A stretch of DNA of 64,000 nt from Bacillus massiliigorillae (GTDB lineage Bacteria; Bacillota; Bacilli; Bacillales; DSM-1321), in assembly GCF_000380245.2 (NCBI RefSeq), contig NZ_HG428741.1, positions 1,937,761-2,001,760 on the forward strand, in the 5' to 3' direction. A program made the position numbers and the translations under genes. The notes under the pieces were generated by a model that searched no databases, was not told the origin of the DNA, and saw only the letters and a program-made list of their open reading frames with translations. Of the stretch, positions 1-8,924 are shown piece by piece (within the stretch, counting starts at the first letter, position 1; each line of letters begins with the position of its first letter).

Positions 1-164
1 GCTTCTTGTCTAAGTTCTTCTATTCTAGAAGGATCGGTATCTGGTGTAATTAATCCTGTAAAAGGATCCCCTGGCATGAATTTAGCCATAATAAAAATGA
101 GTAAGCTTAACACAAACAACTGTGGAATCATTAGAAGAAATCGACGTAAAATGACTTTCCACAT
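1..164 (-). CDS. Peptide ABC transporter permease, OppB/DppB type (partial, N-terminus)
   Basis: Only the first 54 or so codons are present; the gene runs off the left edge. The protein starts MWKVILRRFLLMIPQLFVLS, a first transmembrane helix, followed by AKFMPGDPFTGL, the periplasmic-side pattern of OppB/DppB permeases (known family feature). A strong GGGAGGTG ribosome binding site precedes the ATG. It starts 1 nt after the stop of the upstream ATPase gene, so it belongs to the same operon (two ATPases, then permease). Role by family: one of the two membrane subunits that pass oligopeptides across the cytoplasmic membrane. The substrate cannot be told from this fragment. Confidence 0.85.
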   Translation of the reverse strand, partial: MWKVILRRFLLMIPQLFVLSLLIFIMAKFMPGDPFTGLITPDTDPSRIEELRQE

Positions 165-165
165 A

Positions 166-1113
166 TTAGACACCTCCCATTTCGGTATCTTGTATTGCTG
201 CAAAATGCGTCTCAGTCACCGGTTTCAAATTATATACTCTACCATTTTGGTCGAAGTAATTGGATTCATTTTGTGCATATAATGCTTCAAGTTCTTTTCT
301 TTTTCTTTGTTTATTAATACGCTCAGATGGATTAATATCAGGAATTGCAGATAATAAACGTTTAGTATATATATGTTGAGGAGATGTATAAATTTCTTTA
401 CGTGTACCAGTTTCGACGAATCGACCTTTATACATTATAGATATGTAATCACACATATGTTTAACAACACCTAAATCATGTGAAATAAATAAATAGCTTA
501 ATCCAAATTCTTGCTGAATATCTTTCATGAAGTTTAATACTTGAGCTTGTACAGATAGGTCTAATGCAGAAACAGGTTCATCTGCGATAATTAGTTTAGG
601 ATTGCATGCCACAGCTCTTGCAATTCCAATGCGCTGTCTTTGTCCACCTGAAAATTCATGTGGATATTTATACTGCGCATCCTCAGGCAAACCAACAATT
701 GATAGCAATTCAATCACGCGTTTTCTTTCTTCCTGGTCGCTTAGATTAAGAAAATTCCGAATCGGCTCAGCGATAATATCACGAACTCTCATACGTGGAT
801 TAAAACTCGAAAGAGAATCTTGAAAAATCATTTGAACGTCACGACTATATTGGGACAATCTTTTATGCCGTTTGTTAGAAACATTAACACCTTCGAAATA
901 AATATTTCCTGATGTCACCTTCTCCAAACCAATGATAGCTTTTCCAATTGTTGACTTACCTGATCCAGACTCTCCGACTAGGCCGTATGTTTTACCTTTT
1001 TCAAATTCCATATCTACTCCATCAACCGCATACGTATAATCAATTATTCGATTGAAAAAACCACCACGAATTGGATAATGCACACACAAATTTTCAATTT
1101 TCAAAAAACTCAT
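166..1113 (-). CDS. Oligopeptide ABC transporter ATPase, OppF/AppF type
   Basis: A 315-residue ATP-binding subunit of a peptide importer, acting on the inner face of the membrane with an OppD-type partner. Visible motifs: Walker A GESGSGKST near residue 47, signature LSGGQ-like FSGGQRQRIGIARA near 155, Walker B LIIADEP near 175, and an H-loop HDLG near 214. The C-terminal extension is typical of OppD/F proteins, although the Cys-rich FeS-type motif is not obvious here. It sits 1 nt after the OppD-type gene and 1 nt before a permease, so translation is probably coupled. Family assignment is firm; the transported peptide is unknown. Confidence 0.88.
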   Translation of the reverse strand: MSFLKIENLCVHYPIRGGFFNRIIDYTYAVDGVDMEFEKGKTYGLVGESGSGKSTIGKAIIGLEKVTSGNIYFEGVNVSNKRHKRLSQYSRDVQMIFQDSLSSFNPRMRVRDIIAEPIRNFLNLSDQEERKRVIELLSIVGLPEDAQYKYPHEFSGGQRQRIGIARAVACNPKLIIADEPVSALDLSVQAQVLNFMKDIQQEFGLSYLFISHDLGVVKHMCDYISIMYKGRFVETGTRKEIYTSPQHIYTKRLLSAIPDINPSERINKQRKRKELEALYAQNESNYFDQNGRVYNLKPVTETHFAAIQDTEMGGV

Positions 1114-1114
1114 G

Positions 1115-2122
1115 TTAGTTGCCCCCCTCTTCCTCTTCGAAGTAAAAATGCTTCCAGCACGTACATCTTACATAATGCCCTGGTGATATTTCATGTAATT
1201 TTGGTATCTCTTCATGATGATAAGAGTCAATCCATGGAATTCTATTAGAAAAACGACAACCCTTTCGTGGTAGACTCGTTAATGATGGAACTAAACCTTT
1301 AATGATTTGTAATTTATCTGCTTCTTTATCCATTTGTGGAATAGATTTAAACAATGATTTCGTATATGGATGTAGGGGATTTTGAAACAATTCTACTACA
1401 GGAGCTTCTTCAACAATTTGACCAGCATACATAACAGCTACACGATCAGCCATTTCTGCTACTACGCCCAAATCATGAGTAATCAATAAAATGCCTGCTC
1501 CTGATTCTTTTTGTAATTCTTTCAATAAATCTAAAATTTGCGCTTGAATCGTTACATCTAATGCAGTTGTAGGTTCATCAGCAATTATAATTGAAGGTTT
1601 ACATGATAGAGCAATTGCAATAATAATTCTTTGCCTCATACCTCCAGAAAGTTCATGAGGGTATTGCCTAGCAACTCTTTTTGCATTCTTTATACCTACT
1701 TGATTTAATAATTCATGTACGCGTTCTTTTCTTTGTTCCTTATTTAAATTTGTATGGTACAATAAAGCTTCTTCAATTTGATCTGCTATTTTCATCAATG
1801 GATTTAATGCTGACAAAGGATCCTGAAATATCATACCAATTTCATTACCCCGAATCGTATTAAAAGCCCGATCATTTAGAGCTACTAAATTCATATCCTT
1901 AAAAATGATTTCACCTGAAACATTCGTATTATTTGGATTATGTAATCCAATAACAGATGTTGCTAATGTACTCTTTCCACAGCCAGATTCTCCAACTATT
2001 GCTAATATCTCATTTTGTTTCAAAGAAAGAGATACATCATCAACAGCATTGTAAAACGAATCTTTAATACGAAAACCTGTATGTAAGTTATGAATAGCTA
2101 ATAAATCTTGTTCTGAACCCAT
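1115..2122 (-). CDS. Oligopeptide ABC transporter ATPase, OppD/AppD type
   Basis: A 335-residue peptide-importer ATPase. Walker A GESGCGKST, signature LSGGMRQR and Walker B IIIADEPTTALD are all present, and the C-terminal Cys-containing tail is as in OppD/DppD. I place the start at the ATG encoding MGSEQDLL because AAGGAG lies 8 nt upstream; an earlier in-frame ATG at 2158 has no good ribosome binding site. It is first in the visible operon OppD-OppF-permease. No substrate-binding protein is seen in the 400 nt upstream, so that subunit may lie past the left edge or elsewhere. The intergenic stretch 2123-2511 upstream is AT-rich with no gene visible. Confidence 0.87.
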   Translation of the reverse strand: MGSEQDLLAIHNLHTGFRIKDSFYNAVDDVSLSLKQNEILAIVGESGCGKSTLATSVIGLHNPNNTNVSGEIIFKDMNLVALNDRAFNTIRGNEIGMIFQDPLSALNPLMKIADQIEEALLYHTNLNKEQRKERVHELLNQVGIKNAKRVARQYPHELSGGMRQRIIIAIALSCKPSIIIADEPTTALDVTIQAQILDLLKELQKESGAGILLITHDLGVVAEMADRVAVMYAGQIVEEAPVVELFQNPLHPYTKSLFKSIPQMDKEADKLQIIKGLVPSLTSLPRKGCRFSNRIPWIDSYHHEEIPKLHEISPGHYVRCTCWKHFYFEEEEGGN

Positions 2123-2513
2123 GACATTTGACTCCTTTCCATAGATGACTTTTATCATAAATTTTTAATGATAAACAAAAATCTAACAAAATCCAATAGT
2201 ATTATTTTTACATTAATTAAATATTCTGTATGTTAAAGAATATTAATACATCACTCTGATTTCCGTCAATAAATTTTACAAAAATAACTTTGTATTCTTT
2301 TAAATACCGACTTTAGACGTATTTGTATTTTCCTATATTTACAACAATTGATAGAATAAAAATAGAAATAAGTCCTATTTCTCTTTATTCCTCTATCTCT
2401 TTAAAGTAATAAATTTCACACTTACCATTTCATAATAGATGAACAGCTTTTTATATAATTATGTTTAAAATTTTCATAATATAATTTAGAATCATCTATT
2501 ATTTTTATTTCAC

Positions 2514-2547
2514 AAAAAAAGCCCCAACAGAAAATGTTGGAGCTTTA
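2514..2547 (-). terminator. Rho-independent terminator of kimA
   Basis: An inverted repeat (GCTCCAACA / TGTTGGGGC) with a short loop is followed on the minus strand by a run of T, 13 nt after the kimA stop codon. Confidence 0.8.
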
Positions 2548-2559
2548 ATAATTTATATT

Positions 2560-4383
2560 TTATTCTTTTAAATGAAAAGGTACAGTCGTTACAATGACAT
2601 CCTTTTGATAAAGAAGCACTGTCCGGATAATCAAGCTTGATTGATTATGAAGGACGTTTTGCCAGCTTTTATTCGGTATGAACTGTGGAATTAATACAGT
2701 TACACGATGATTCGCTTCATTAGCTTTGCGTTCAACAATCTTAATAAATTTTGTGAGTGGTTGAACCATACTTCTATAGCTCGAATGAATTGTGACTAAA
2801 CGAACATCAGGCTGCCATTTTTTCCATTTTTCTTCGAAACATTTCTCATTATCACGATCAAACGATATATGAACAGCAATGACTTGAGCATTTAATGATT
2901 TAGCATAATTCAATGAGTTTTCCACTACTTTTGTTATACCAGCCACTGGCACAATAATAACATTTCCTTCAATTGGGACTGCTGGATTCTCCATATCTAT
3001 TCGTAATTGAGGACCAACTGAATCATAATGTCTTTTAATCATATGAAAGCCCAAAATCAACAATGGTAGAAAAATCAGCACTGCCCAAACTTGAGTGAAT
3101 TTTGTGATAAAGAAAATCATCATAACCGTAAAGCTAATTAATGCACCAACGAAATTAATCGTTAATTTAACAGGCCAGTGCTTTGGTTTTTCGCGAATCC
3201 ATTTCACTAGCATACCAGTTTGTGAGAGTGTAAATGGAATAAATACTCCAACTGCATATAAAGGAATTAGTTTTTCTGTATGCCCTTGGAATGCAATGAT
3301 GAGAAGAATGGATGCAATTCCAAGAAAAATGATACCATTTGAATAACCTAATCGATCTCCACGATTTGTAAACATTCTTGCTAAATAATTATCTTTCGCC
3401 AGGTTATATGCAAGTAACGGAAATGCAGAATAGCCTGTATTAGCCGCCAATACAAGTATTAAGGCAGTAGTTCCTTGAATAAAAAAGTACATTCCATTTC
3501 GTCCAAATGTTTGACTAGCAATTTGTGAAACAACTGTTTCATCATGCTTAGGACCCACGCCATAATAATACGCTAAGAAAACAATTCCAGTGAATAAGAT
3601 GGCTAATAAAATACCCATAGCCACTAATGTTTTTGCAGCGTTTTTCGGAGCTGGATCTTTAAAATTTGGAATTGCATTTGAGATAGCTTCAACGCCCGTT
3701 AAAGCAGAACTACCAGATGCAAAGGCTTTTAGCAAAATAAATAACGATATTCCCGCAACTGGTGTACCAAGCGATTCATGTAATTGTGGTGATACATCAC
3801 CTGTAATAATCTTATATAAACCGACACCTATTAAAATAAATAAGGCTAATACAAACAAATATACGGGATAAGCAAGTATTGAAGCTGACTCCGTAATCCC
3901 TCGCAAATTTAATAACGTTAATAAGGCAACTAATATACAAGCGATTATCACCTTATACGGATGTAAATTTGGAAATGCCGATGTAATCGCATCTGTTCCT
4001 GCTGATACACTTACAGAAACCGTCAAAATATAATCAACTAGTAAGGAGCCCCCAGCAATTAAGCCAAAATTAACGCCTAAGTTTTCCCTTGAAACAACAT
4101 AAGCTCCACCGCCATGTGAATAAGCAAAAATAATCTGTCTATAAGATAAAATGAGCGCAAGTAATAAAACTAACACACAGCCTGCAATCGGTATAGAATA
4201 CCAATATGCAACAGCGCTTATTGACATTAAAACAATCAATATTTGTTCTGGACCATATGCGACTGATGACAATGCATCAGATGATAAAATAGCTAAAGCT
4301 TTCTTTTTATTGAGTTTCTGATCTCCTAATTCGTTTGATTTTAAAGGATGACCAATTAGAAATTTCTTAACACCCATTAACAT
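2560..4383 (-). CDS. kimA: KimA-type potassium transporter (APC superfamily)
   Basis: A 607-residue membrane protein, the same length as Bacillus subtilis KimA (YdaO) as I recall it. The N-terminus (FLIGHPLKSNELG, then ALAILSSDALSSVAYGPEQ) is the family hallmark. About 12 transmembrane helices cover residues 30-440. The C-terminal 150 residues form a soluble USP-like domain with alternating strands (IPVAGITKVVENSLNYA, VIAVHISFDRD). Known role: high-affinity K+ import, inhibited by c-di-AMP. The ydaO-type riboswitch directly upstream independently supports this call over a generic amino-acid permease. The start has GGAG 8 nt upstream. It is a single-gene unit with its own terminator. Confidence 0.88.
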   Translation of the reverse strand: MLMGVKKFLIGHPLKSNELGDQKLNKKKALAILSSDALSSVAYGPEQILIVLMSISAVAYWYSIPIAGCVLVLLLALILSYRQIIFAYSHGGGAYVVSRENLGVNFGLIAGGSLLVDYILTVSVSVSAGTDAITSAFPNLHPYKVIIACILVALLTLLNLRGITESASILAYPVYLFVLALFILIGVGLYKIITGDVSPQLHESLGTPVAGISLFILLKAFASGSSALTGVEAISNAIPNFKDPAPKNAAKTLVAMGILLAILFTGIVFLAYYYGVGPKHDETVVSQIASQTFGRNGMYFFIQGTTALILVLAANTGYSAFPLLAYNLAKDNYLARMFTNRGDRLGYSNGIIFLGIASILLIIAFQGHTEKLIPLYAVGVFIPFTLSQTGMLVKWIREKPKHWPVKLTINFVGALISFTVMMIFFITKFTQVWAVLIFLPLLILGFHMIKRHYDSVGPQLRIDMENPAVPIEGNVIIVPVAGITKVVENSLNYAKSLNAQVIAVHISFDRDNEKCFEEKWKKWQPDVRLVTIHSSYRSMVQPLTKFIKIVERKANEANHRVTVLIPQFIPNKSWQNVLHNQSSLIIRTVLLYQKDVIVTTVPFHLKE

Positions 4384-4524
4384 AATGACATCTCCATCTG
4401 AACTAAAATTCTAGTTAATAAGCAATACATATCCATTAACTTCTCTCATATGCCTAATATGCATTTATCCGTATTGAATGAAGTTAAATATAATGATTAC
4501 TACCTATGGAGATGCTGATAAAGG

Positions 4525-4722
4525 CAAAAAAGCCCCCAAGGCACAGTTAAGTGCGTTGCGGACTAATCGTAGCTGTCTCACAAGCCTCACCTTCCCCTCT
4601 CATAACGCTTACGAGGTTAGCTGTCGGATTCGGGACATAGAGTATCCCTACCTATTTGACATAGGATTCACCCCTAATGGATTAAACTATCCATACAATT
4701 GGGTCCCCCGCTCCTTACGGAT
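4525..4722 (-). promoter_or_regulatory. c-di-AMP (ydaO-yuaA) riboswitch upstream of kimA
   Basis: Read on the minus strand, the leader shows the conserved ydaO blocks in order: GGGGGACCCAATTG, TAGGGGTGAATCC, GGTAGGGAT, CGACAGCTAACCTCGTAAGC and GAGAGG, ending in a hairpin followed by TTTTTT at about 4526-4560. The family is known to terminate transcription when c-di-AMP is bound, shutting off potassium import. The distance to the kimA start is about 150 nt. Block order and the downstream gene agree, so confidence is high; exact ends are approximate. Confidence 0.9.
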
Positions 4723-4812
4723 TAAGCGATTCGAAAATATGAAACTAGACATTATAATACTCCGATGTTGTCTATCTGTAAATCTTTTTATTTACTTTTT
4801 TCGAAATTTTTA

Positions 4813-4846
4813 AAAAGCCTCCTTGCTAATAAGCAAGAAGGCTATA
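4813..4846 (-). terminator. Terminator after the zinc-ribbon gene
   Basis: Hairpin AGCCTTCTTGC / GCAAGGAGGCT with a T-run on the minus strand, starting 3 nt after the stop codon of the gene at 4849-5088. Confidence 0.8.
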
Positions 4847-4848
4847 TA

Positions 4849-5088
4849 TTATGCGTATTTAATACCTGCTGGTTTAATATTTTCTATTGAATCTGAGCCA
4901 CAAGGTGTAACTGCATATGTCATTTCACATTTCGGGCAGTTCATAATTACCGTTTCTAATGTAAATGTTTCTCCACATTCACAAGTAAGATTATGAGCTA
5001 CTTTTGGTGGAAAATTTTCTTTTCCTTTACTTTTCACATGGTCTACGACAGCTTTACCATCTTTTAATTTAGAACAACCACAACCCAT
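4849..5088 (-). CDS. Small Cys-rich zinc-ribbon protein of unknown function
   Basis: A 79-residue soluble protein that begins MGCGCSKLKDGK and has CEC then CPKC motifs, suggesting one zinc ribbon plus an N-terminal Cys pair. I recognise it only as a conserved Bacillus hypothetical. The start was moved to the ATG before GCGC because GGAGG lies 8 nt upstream; the earlier ATG at 5103 overlaps that ribosome binding site. It is monocistronic with its own terminator. Metal binding is inference from the Cys spacing. Confidence 0.72.
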   Translation of the reverse strand: MGCGCSKLKDGKAVVDHVKSKGKENFPPKVAHNLTCECGETFTLETVIMNCPKCEMTYAVTPCGSDSIENIKPAGIKYA

Positions 5089-5228
5089 TACAAAAGCCTC
5101 CATCCAATGATATTTTCTATTGATGAGTATTTATTATAACATAGGAAAATAATATGTGATACATTGAGCAAGAACCACCTTTATGATATTTACTAGATGG
5201 TTTTACTGAATTTTATTTTATAAGTATA

Positions 5229-5262
5229 TAAAACTCCGTGGTAGCTTACCACGGAGTTTTAC
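5229..5262 (-). terminator. Terminator after the M20 amidohydrolase gene
   Basis: Near-perfect hairpin AAAACTCCGTGGTA / TACCACGGAGTTTT, 9 nt past the stop codon of the M20 peptidase gene. It closes the 12470-5271 minus-strand gene run. Confidence 0.88.
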
Positions 5263-5270
5263 AAGTATCA

Positions 5271-6473
5271 TTATTCTGTTATTAAATAATAAGCTACGAT
5301 TTCCAAAAATGCCTTTTGAATTTCAAGTAAAGCGCGCTCATCAAAATCAAACTTAGGGTGATGATGAGGATATTTTGTATTACTATCTCCGTTATTTGAT
5401 CCTACTTTAAAAAAACTACCTGGTCGTTCTTCTAAATAGTAAGCAAAATCTTCAGCACCCATTGATGGTTCCATTTCACCAATATGCTCTTTACCGAATA
5501 CTTTTTCAAACAGCTGTTTTAGTACTGCGGTTTCTTTCGGATGATTATAAAGTGCCGGATACCCATTCAAGTAATCAATTGTCGCTTGTGCATGTGCAGC
5601 CTCCGTCAGTCCGTTTACTATAGCATAAATTTCTTCCTGCACCTTTTCACGAACTTTCTTCGTCATCGTACGCACAGTTCCTTCTATCACAGCTGAATCA
5701 GCAATAATATTAAAGGCACTACCTGCGTGAAACACGCCGACTGTTACAACTGCAGGATCGAATGGATTCAATCTACGACTAACAACTTGCTGAAGAGCTG
5801 TTACAATTTGCCCACCCAATACAATGGAATCGATTGAATCTTGAGGTCTTGCACCATGTCCACCTAGTCCTTGCAATGTAATTTTAAATTTATCGACAGC
5901 AGCCATTCGATATCCATCTCCAATGGATAGATTTCCTACTGGATTAGAAGAGTCTAAATGTGCTCCAAATACATAATCAACACCATCTAAGGCACCATCT
6001 TCTACCATAAACTTCGCACCGCCTGGTGGTGTTTCTTCGGCATGCTGAAAAATAAACACGATCTTCCCATGTAATATATCACGATATTTAGCTAATATTT
6101 TGGCAGTTGATAACAATGCTGCTGTATGTCCATCGTGACCGCAAGCATGCATGGCACCCTCATTTTGTGATTTATACGCAACATCTTTTAAATCAGTAAT
6201 TGGTAATGCATCAAAATCTGCACGTAGAGCAATTGTCGGTCCCTCTTGTGCACCTTGTAAGGTAGCTATTACTCCATTGCCTCCAACTCCTGTCTTCACC
6301 TCTAATCCAAACTCGCTTAATTTCTCAACAATGAACTCCTTAGTTTTATATTCTTTAAAGGATAATTCAGGATGTTGGTGTAAATGACGTCTCCAGTCTA
6401 CCGATATTTCAAAATTCTCCTTCATATCCTTTGTAATCGAATCTACAATTTCTTGCTTTGACGAAAAAACCAT
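5271..6473 (-). CDS. M20D-family amidohydrolase (N-acyl-amino-acid / hippurate hydrolase type)
   Basis: A 400-residue cytosolic zinc hydrolase. Family motifs are visible: ALRADFDALP near residue 84 (metal ligand Asp), MHACGHDGHTA near 109, HAEETPPGG near 142, and GAEDFAYY near 345. Members remove acyl groups from amino acids or small conjugates. A GGAGGGG ribosome binding site precedes the chosen ATG. It is the last gene of a minus-strand run with a peptide ABC importer and an OsmC protein, 25 nt after the OsmC gene. That context suggests the importer brings in an N-acylated or conjugated peptide/amino acid that this enzyme deacylates. The specific substrate is unknown. Confidence 0.85.
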   Translation of the reverse strand: MVFSSKQEIVDSITKDMKENFEISVDWRRHLHQHPELSFKEYKTKEFIVEKLSEFGLEVKTGVGGNGVIATLQGAQEGPTIALRADFDALPITDLKDVAYKSQNEGAMHACGHDGHTAALLSTAKILAKYRDILHGKIVFIFQHAEETPPGGAKFMVEDGALDGVDYVFGAHLDSSNPVGNLSIGDGYRMAAVDKFKITLQGLGGHGARPQDSIDSIVLGGQIVTALQQVVSRRLNPFDPAVVTVGVFHAGSAFNIIADSAVIEGTVRTMTKKVREKVQEEIYAIVNGLTEAAHAQATIDYLNGYPALYNHPKETAVLKQLFEKVFGKEHIGEMEPSMGAEDFAYYLEERPGSFFKVGSNNGDSNTKYPHHHPKFDFDERALLEIQKAFLEIVAYYLITE

Positions 6474-6498
6474 GCCATCCCCTCCACTTTCTTTTAGT

Positions 6499-6909
6499 CT
6501 ATATATTTACACTTGTTGCTTTCGATACCTCAAGCAACTCAACAGTTGCTGTTCCTTTTAAAGTGTTGCTTATTGTACAACCACGCTCAACCAATACTAA
6601 TAGTTTTCTTTTGTACGCTTCATCTAGCTCGTCTGGTAACGTTACTTTAATATCAAAGTTCGTAAAACGATTTGTCACATTTTCCCCTTTCAATGCTTCA
6701 ACGTCTATCGTGATAGTTGATGAATCAACTTTATGACCATCACGCTCCAATATTTTCTGCAACGTGATAGATGTACAAAGGCCTACTGAAGCTTCAAGTA
6801 ATTCCTTTGGATTTAAGCCGTTTAAATTAGGAGCATTAGTTCCTACTACCTGTACCCCTTCTTGATTTGCAATTTTCGCTTGATTATTACGATGAATAAT
6901 AGTTGTCAT
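6499..6909 (-). CDS. OsmC/Ohr-family protein
   Basis: A 136-residue OsmC-fold protein, the normal family length. The conserved central helix NGLNPKELLEASVGLCTSITL carries the first redox Cys (residue 43); the second Cys lies in LVLVERGCTISNTLKGT near residue 111. The family reduces organic peroxides via this Cys pair in the cytosol. It sits 15 nt after the OppF-type ATPase gene and 25 nt before the M20 hydrolase, so it is probably part of the same transcript. In this setting it may protect against or process a sulfur-containing or oxidised substrate, which is inference. Confidence 0.83.
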   Translation of the reverse strand: MTTIIHRNNQAKIANQEGVQVVGTNAPNLNGLNPKELLEASVGLCTSITLQKILERDGHKVDSSTITIDVEALKGENVTNRFTNFDIKVTLPDELDEAYKRKLLVLVERGCTISNTLKGTATVELLEVSKATSVNI

Positions 6910-6924
6910 TTATTGCTCTCTCCT

Positions 6925-7905
6925 TTATTCTACTAAATGGCATGCTACGCTATGCTCAGACTCTACTTCCCTCATTACTGGTATTTCATTTCTACAACGC
7001 TCAGTTGCATATGGACAGCGGGTATGGAATAAGCAGCCGCTAGGCGGGTTAAGCGGTGAAGGAATTTCTCCTTTTAAAATAACTCGCTCCTTCAGACTTT
7101 TTTTCAAAAAATCCGGTACAGCTGAAAATAAAGCCTTTGTATATGGGTGAAGCGGACGTGCAAACAAGTCATCCGTCATTCCTTCTTCCACAATCGTACC
7201 TAGATACATAATCCCAACACGATCTGAAATATAACGAACTACACTTATATCATGAGTAATAAACAATAGAGTCAGCTTCAGTTCTCCTTGCAATTCCTTT
7301 AAAATATTTAAAATCTGCGATTGAATAGAAACATCCAATGCAGAAACTGGCTCATCACAAATGATGATTTTCGGATTCATGATAAGAGCACGTGCAATAC
7401 CTAGTCTTTGGCGTTGTCCACCTGATAATTCATGAGAATATCGAAAATAATGCTCAGGCTGTAGCCCTACTTTTTTTAGTAATTGAAAAACTTTTTGCTG
7501 ACGTTCCTTTTTCTCTCCTAGACGGTGAATAATGAGCGGTTCTTCCAATAAATCACCTATTTTTTGTCTAGGGTCCAATGAAGAAAATGGATCCTGAAAA
7601 ACCATCTGCAAATCTCTTCTAAATTTTCGCAGCTCTTTTTTTGATAACTCTACTAAATTATGTCCTTGATAAAGCACTTGTCCGGAAGTTGCTTCAGTTA
7701 AACCGAGAATCGTGCGACCTGTTGTACTTTTCCCTGAACCGGATTCTCCTACTAAACCATACGTTTCACCTTCATACACTTTCAAGGACACATTTTTCAC
7801 AGCATTAACATATGCTTTCGTGCCACCAATCTTTCCAAAAGCACCGTAAACAGGAAATTTTTTTTCAAGGGAGATTACCTCTAAAATCGGCTGTTCGTTT
7901 CTCAC
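6925..7905 (-). CDS. Peptide ABC transporter ATPase, OppF/DppF type
   Basis: A 326-residue ATPase with Walker A GESGSGKSTTG near residue 52, signature LSGGQRQRLGIARA and Walker B IIICDEPVSALD. The C-terminal GCLFHTRCPYATERC segment is the Cys motif (FeS or metal site) typical of DppF/OppF. Its ATG overlaps the stop of the OppD-type gene by 4 nt (ATGA), so the two are translationally coupled. Acts as the second nucleotide-binding subunit of the importer encoded at 6925-12470. Confidence 0.9.
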   Translation of the reverse strand: MRNEQPILEVISLEKKFPVYGAFGKIGGTKAYVNAVKNVSLKVYEGETYGLVGESGSGKSTTGRTILGLTEATSGQVLYQGHNLVELSKKELRKFRRDLQMVFQDPFSSLDPRQKIGDLLEEPLIIHRLGEKKERQQKVFQLLKKVGLQPEHYFRYSHELSGGQRQRLGIARALIMNPKIIICDEPVSALDVSIQSQILNILKELQGELKLTLLFITHDISVVRYISDRVGIMYLGTIVEEGMTDDLFARPLHPYTKALFSAVPDFLKKSLKERVILKGEIPSPLNPPSGCLFHTRCPYATERCRNEIPVMREVESEHSVACHLVE

Positions 7906-8906
7906 TGAGTTCTCCCTTCCTTCTGCTGAATTTCTTTATAATGAAAACATTTTACTTTATGCTTTTCGTTCGCTTCTATCATCGGTGGTTCTTCTGTACG
8001 GCATAACTCTGTCACATATGGACAACGAGTTGAAAATCGACAACATTTCGGTACATTTGTTAATGATGGTACGACACCATCAATAACATGAAGCTTTTCG
8101 TTACGATTAGCATCCAATCGTGGAATCGATTGAATTAACCCTCTTGTATATGGATGAAGCGGCGTTTCAAATAAACTTTCTGTCACTGTTTCTTCGACAA
8201 TTTCTCCTAAATACATGACTTTTACTGATGTACAAATCTCTGATACGACACCTAAATCATGAGTAATAAAGAGAACAGCCATTCCAAGCTTCTGATTTAT
8301 TTCAACAATGAGCTCTAATATTTGTGCCTGAATCGTTACGTCCAGAGCAGTTGTCGGCTCATCGGCAATTAGTAATTTCGGTTCACAGGCGAGTGCTATT
8401 GCAATCATAGCACGTTGTTGCATGCCTCCTGATAGCTCATGCGGATAATTATTAATGCGAACCTTAGGCGAAGGAATACCTGTTAATTGTAATAATTCGA
8501 TAGCCTTTCTCTTGGCTTCTTTCTTTGAAAGCTTTCGATGAAGGCGTAGTACCTCAATAATTTGGTTGCCAATTGTATATACTGGATTTAATGATGATAA
8601 TGGATCTTGAAATATAATGGATATGTCATTACCGCGAATTTTTTGCAACTTGTTTAGCGGTTGCTTTAACAAATCTTGTCCCTCGAAAAGCACTTCTCCC
8701 TTATAAGAAATTGGGTCCGTATGTTCTAATATACGTAAAATAGATTGACTCATCACACTTTTCCCGCATCCGGATTCTCCAACAATTCCAATAATTTCAC
8801 CTTTATTAATTGTAAAGCTAACATTGTTAACTGCCGTCACATCACCACGCTCAGTATGAAAATGCGTGGATAAATTATTCACCTCTAATAAAGGTTGCTG
8901 ATTCAT
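7902..8906 (-). CDS. Peptide ABC transporter ATPase, OppD/DppD type
   Basis: A 334-residue ATPase with Walker A GESGCGKSV, signature LSGGMQQRAMIA and Walker B LLIADEPTTALD, ending in the CRFSTRCPYVTELC Cys motif of the DppD/OppD family. It is 18 nt after the second permease and overlaps the OppF-type gene by 4 nt. The gene order substrate-binding protein, permease B, permease C, ATPase D, ATPase F is the textbook dipeptide/oligopeptide operon. Confidence 0.9.
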   Translation of the reverse strand: MNQQPLLEVNNLSTHFHTERGDVTAVNNVSFTINKGEIIGIVGESGCGKSVMSQSILRILEHTDPISYKGEVLFEGQDLLKQPLNKLQKIRGNDISIIFQDPLSSLNPVYTIGNQIIEVLRLHRKLSKKEAKRKAIELLQLTGIPSPKVRINNYPHELSGGMQQRAMIAIALACEPKLLIADEPTTALDVTIQAQILELIVEINQKLGMAVLFITHDLGVVSEICTSVKVMYLGEIVEETVTESLFETPLHPYTRGLIQSIPRLDANRNEKLHVIDGVVPSLTNVPKCCRFSTRCPYVTELCRTEEPPMIEANEKHKVKCFHYKEIQQKEGRTQ

Positions 8907-8924
8907 TTCTATACCTCCGAACCT

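Noticed and set aside
4478..4813. 111-codon plus-strand ORF
   Set aside because: It lies across the c-di-AMP riboswitch on the opposite strand, has no ribosome binding site and no protein-like pattern.
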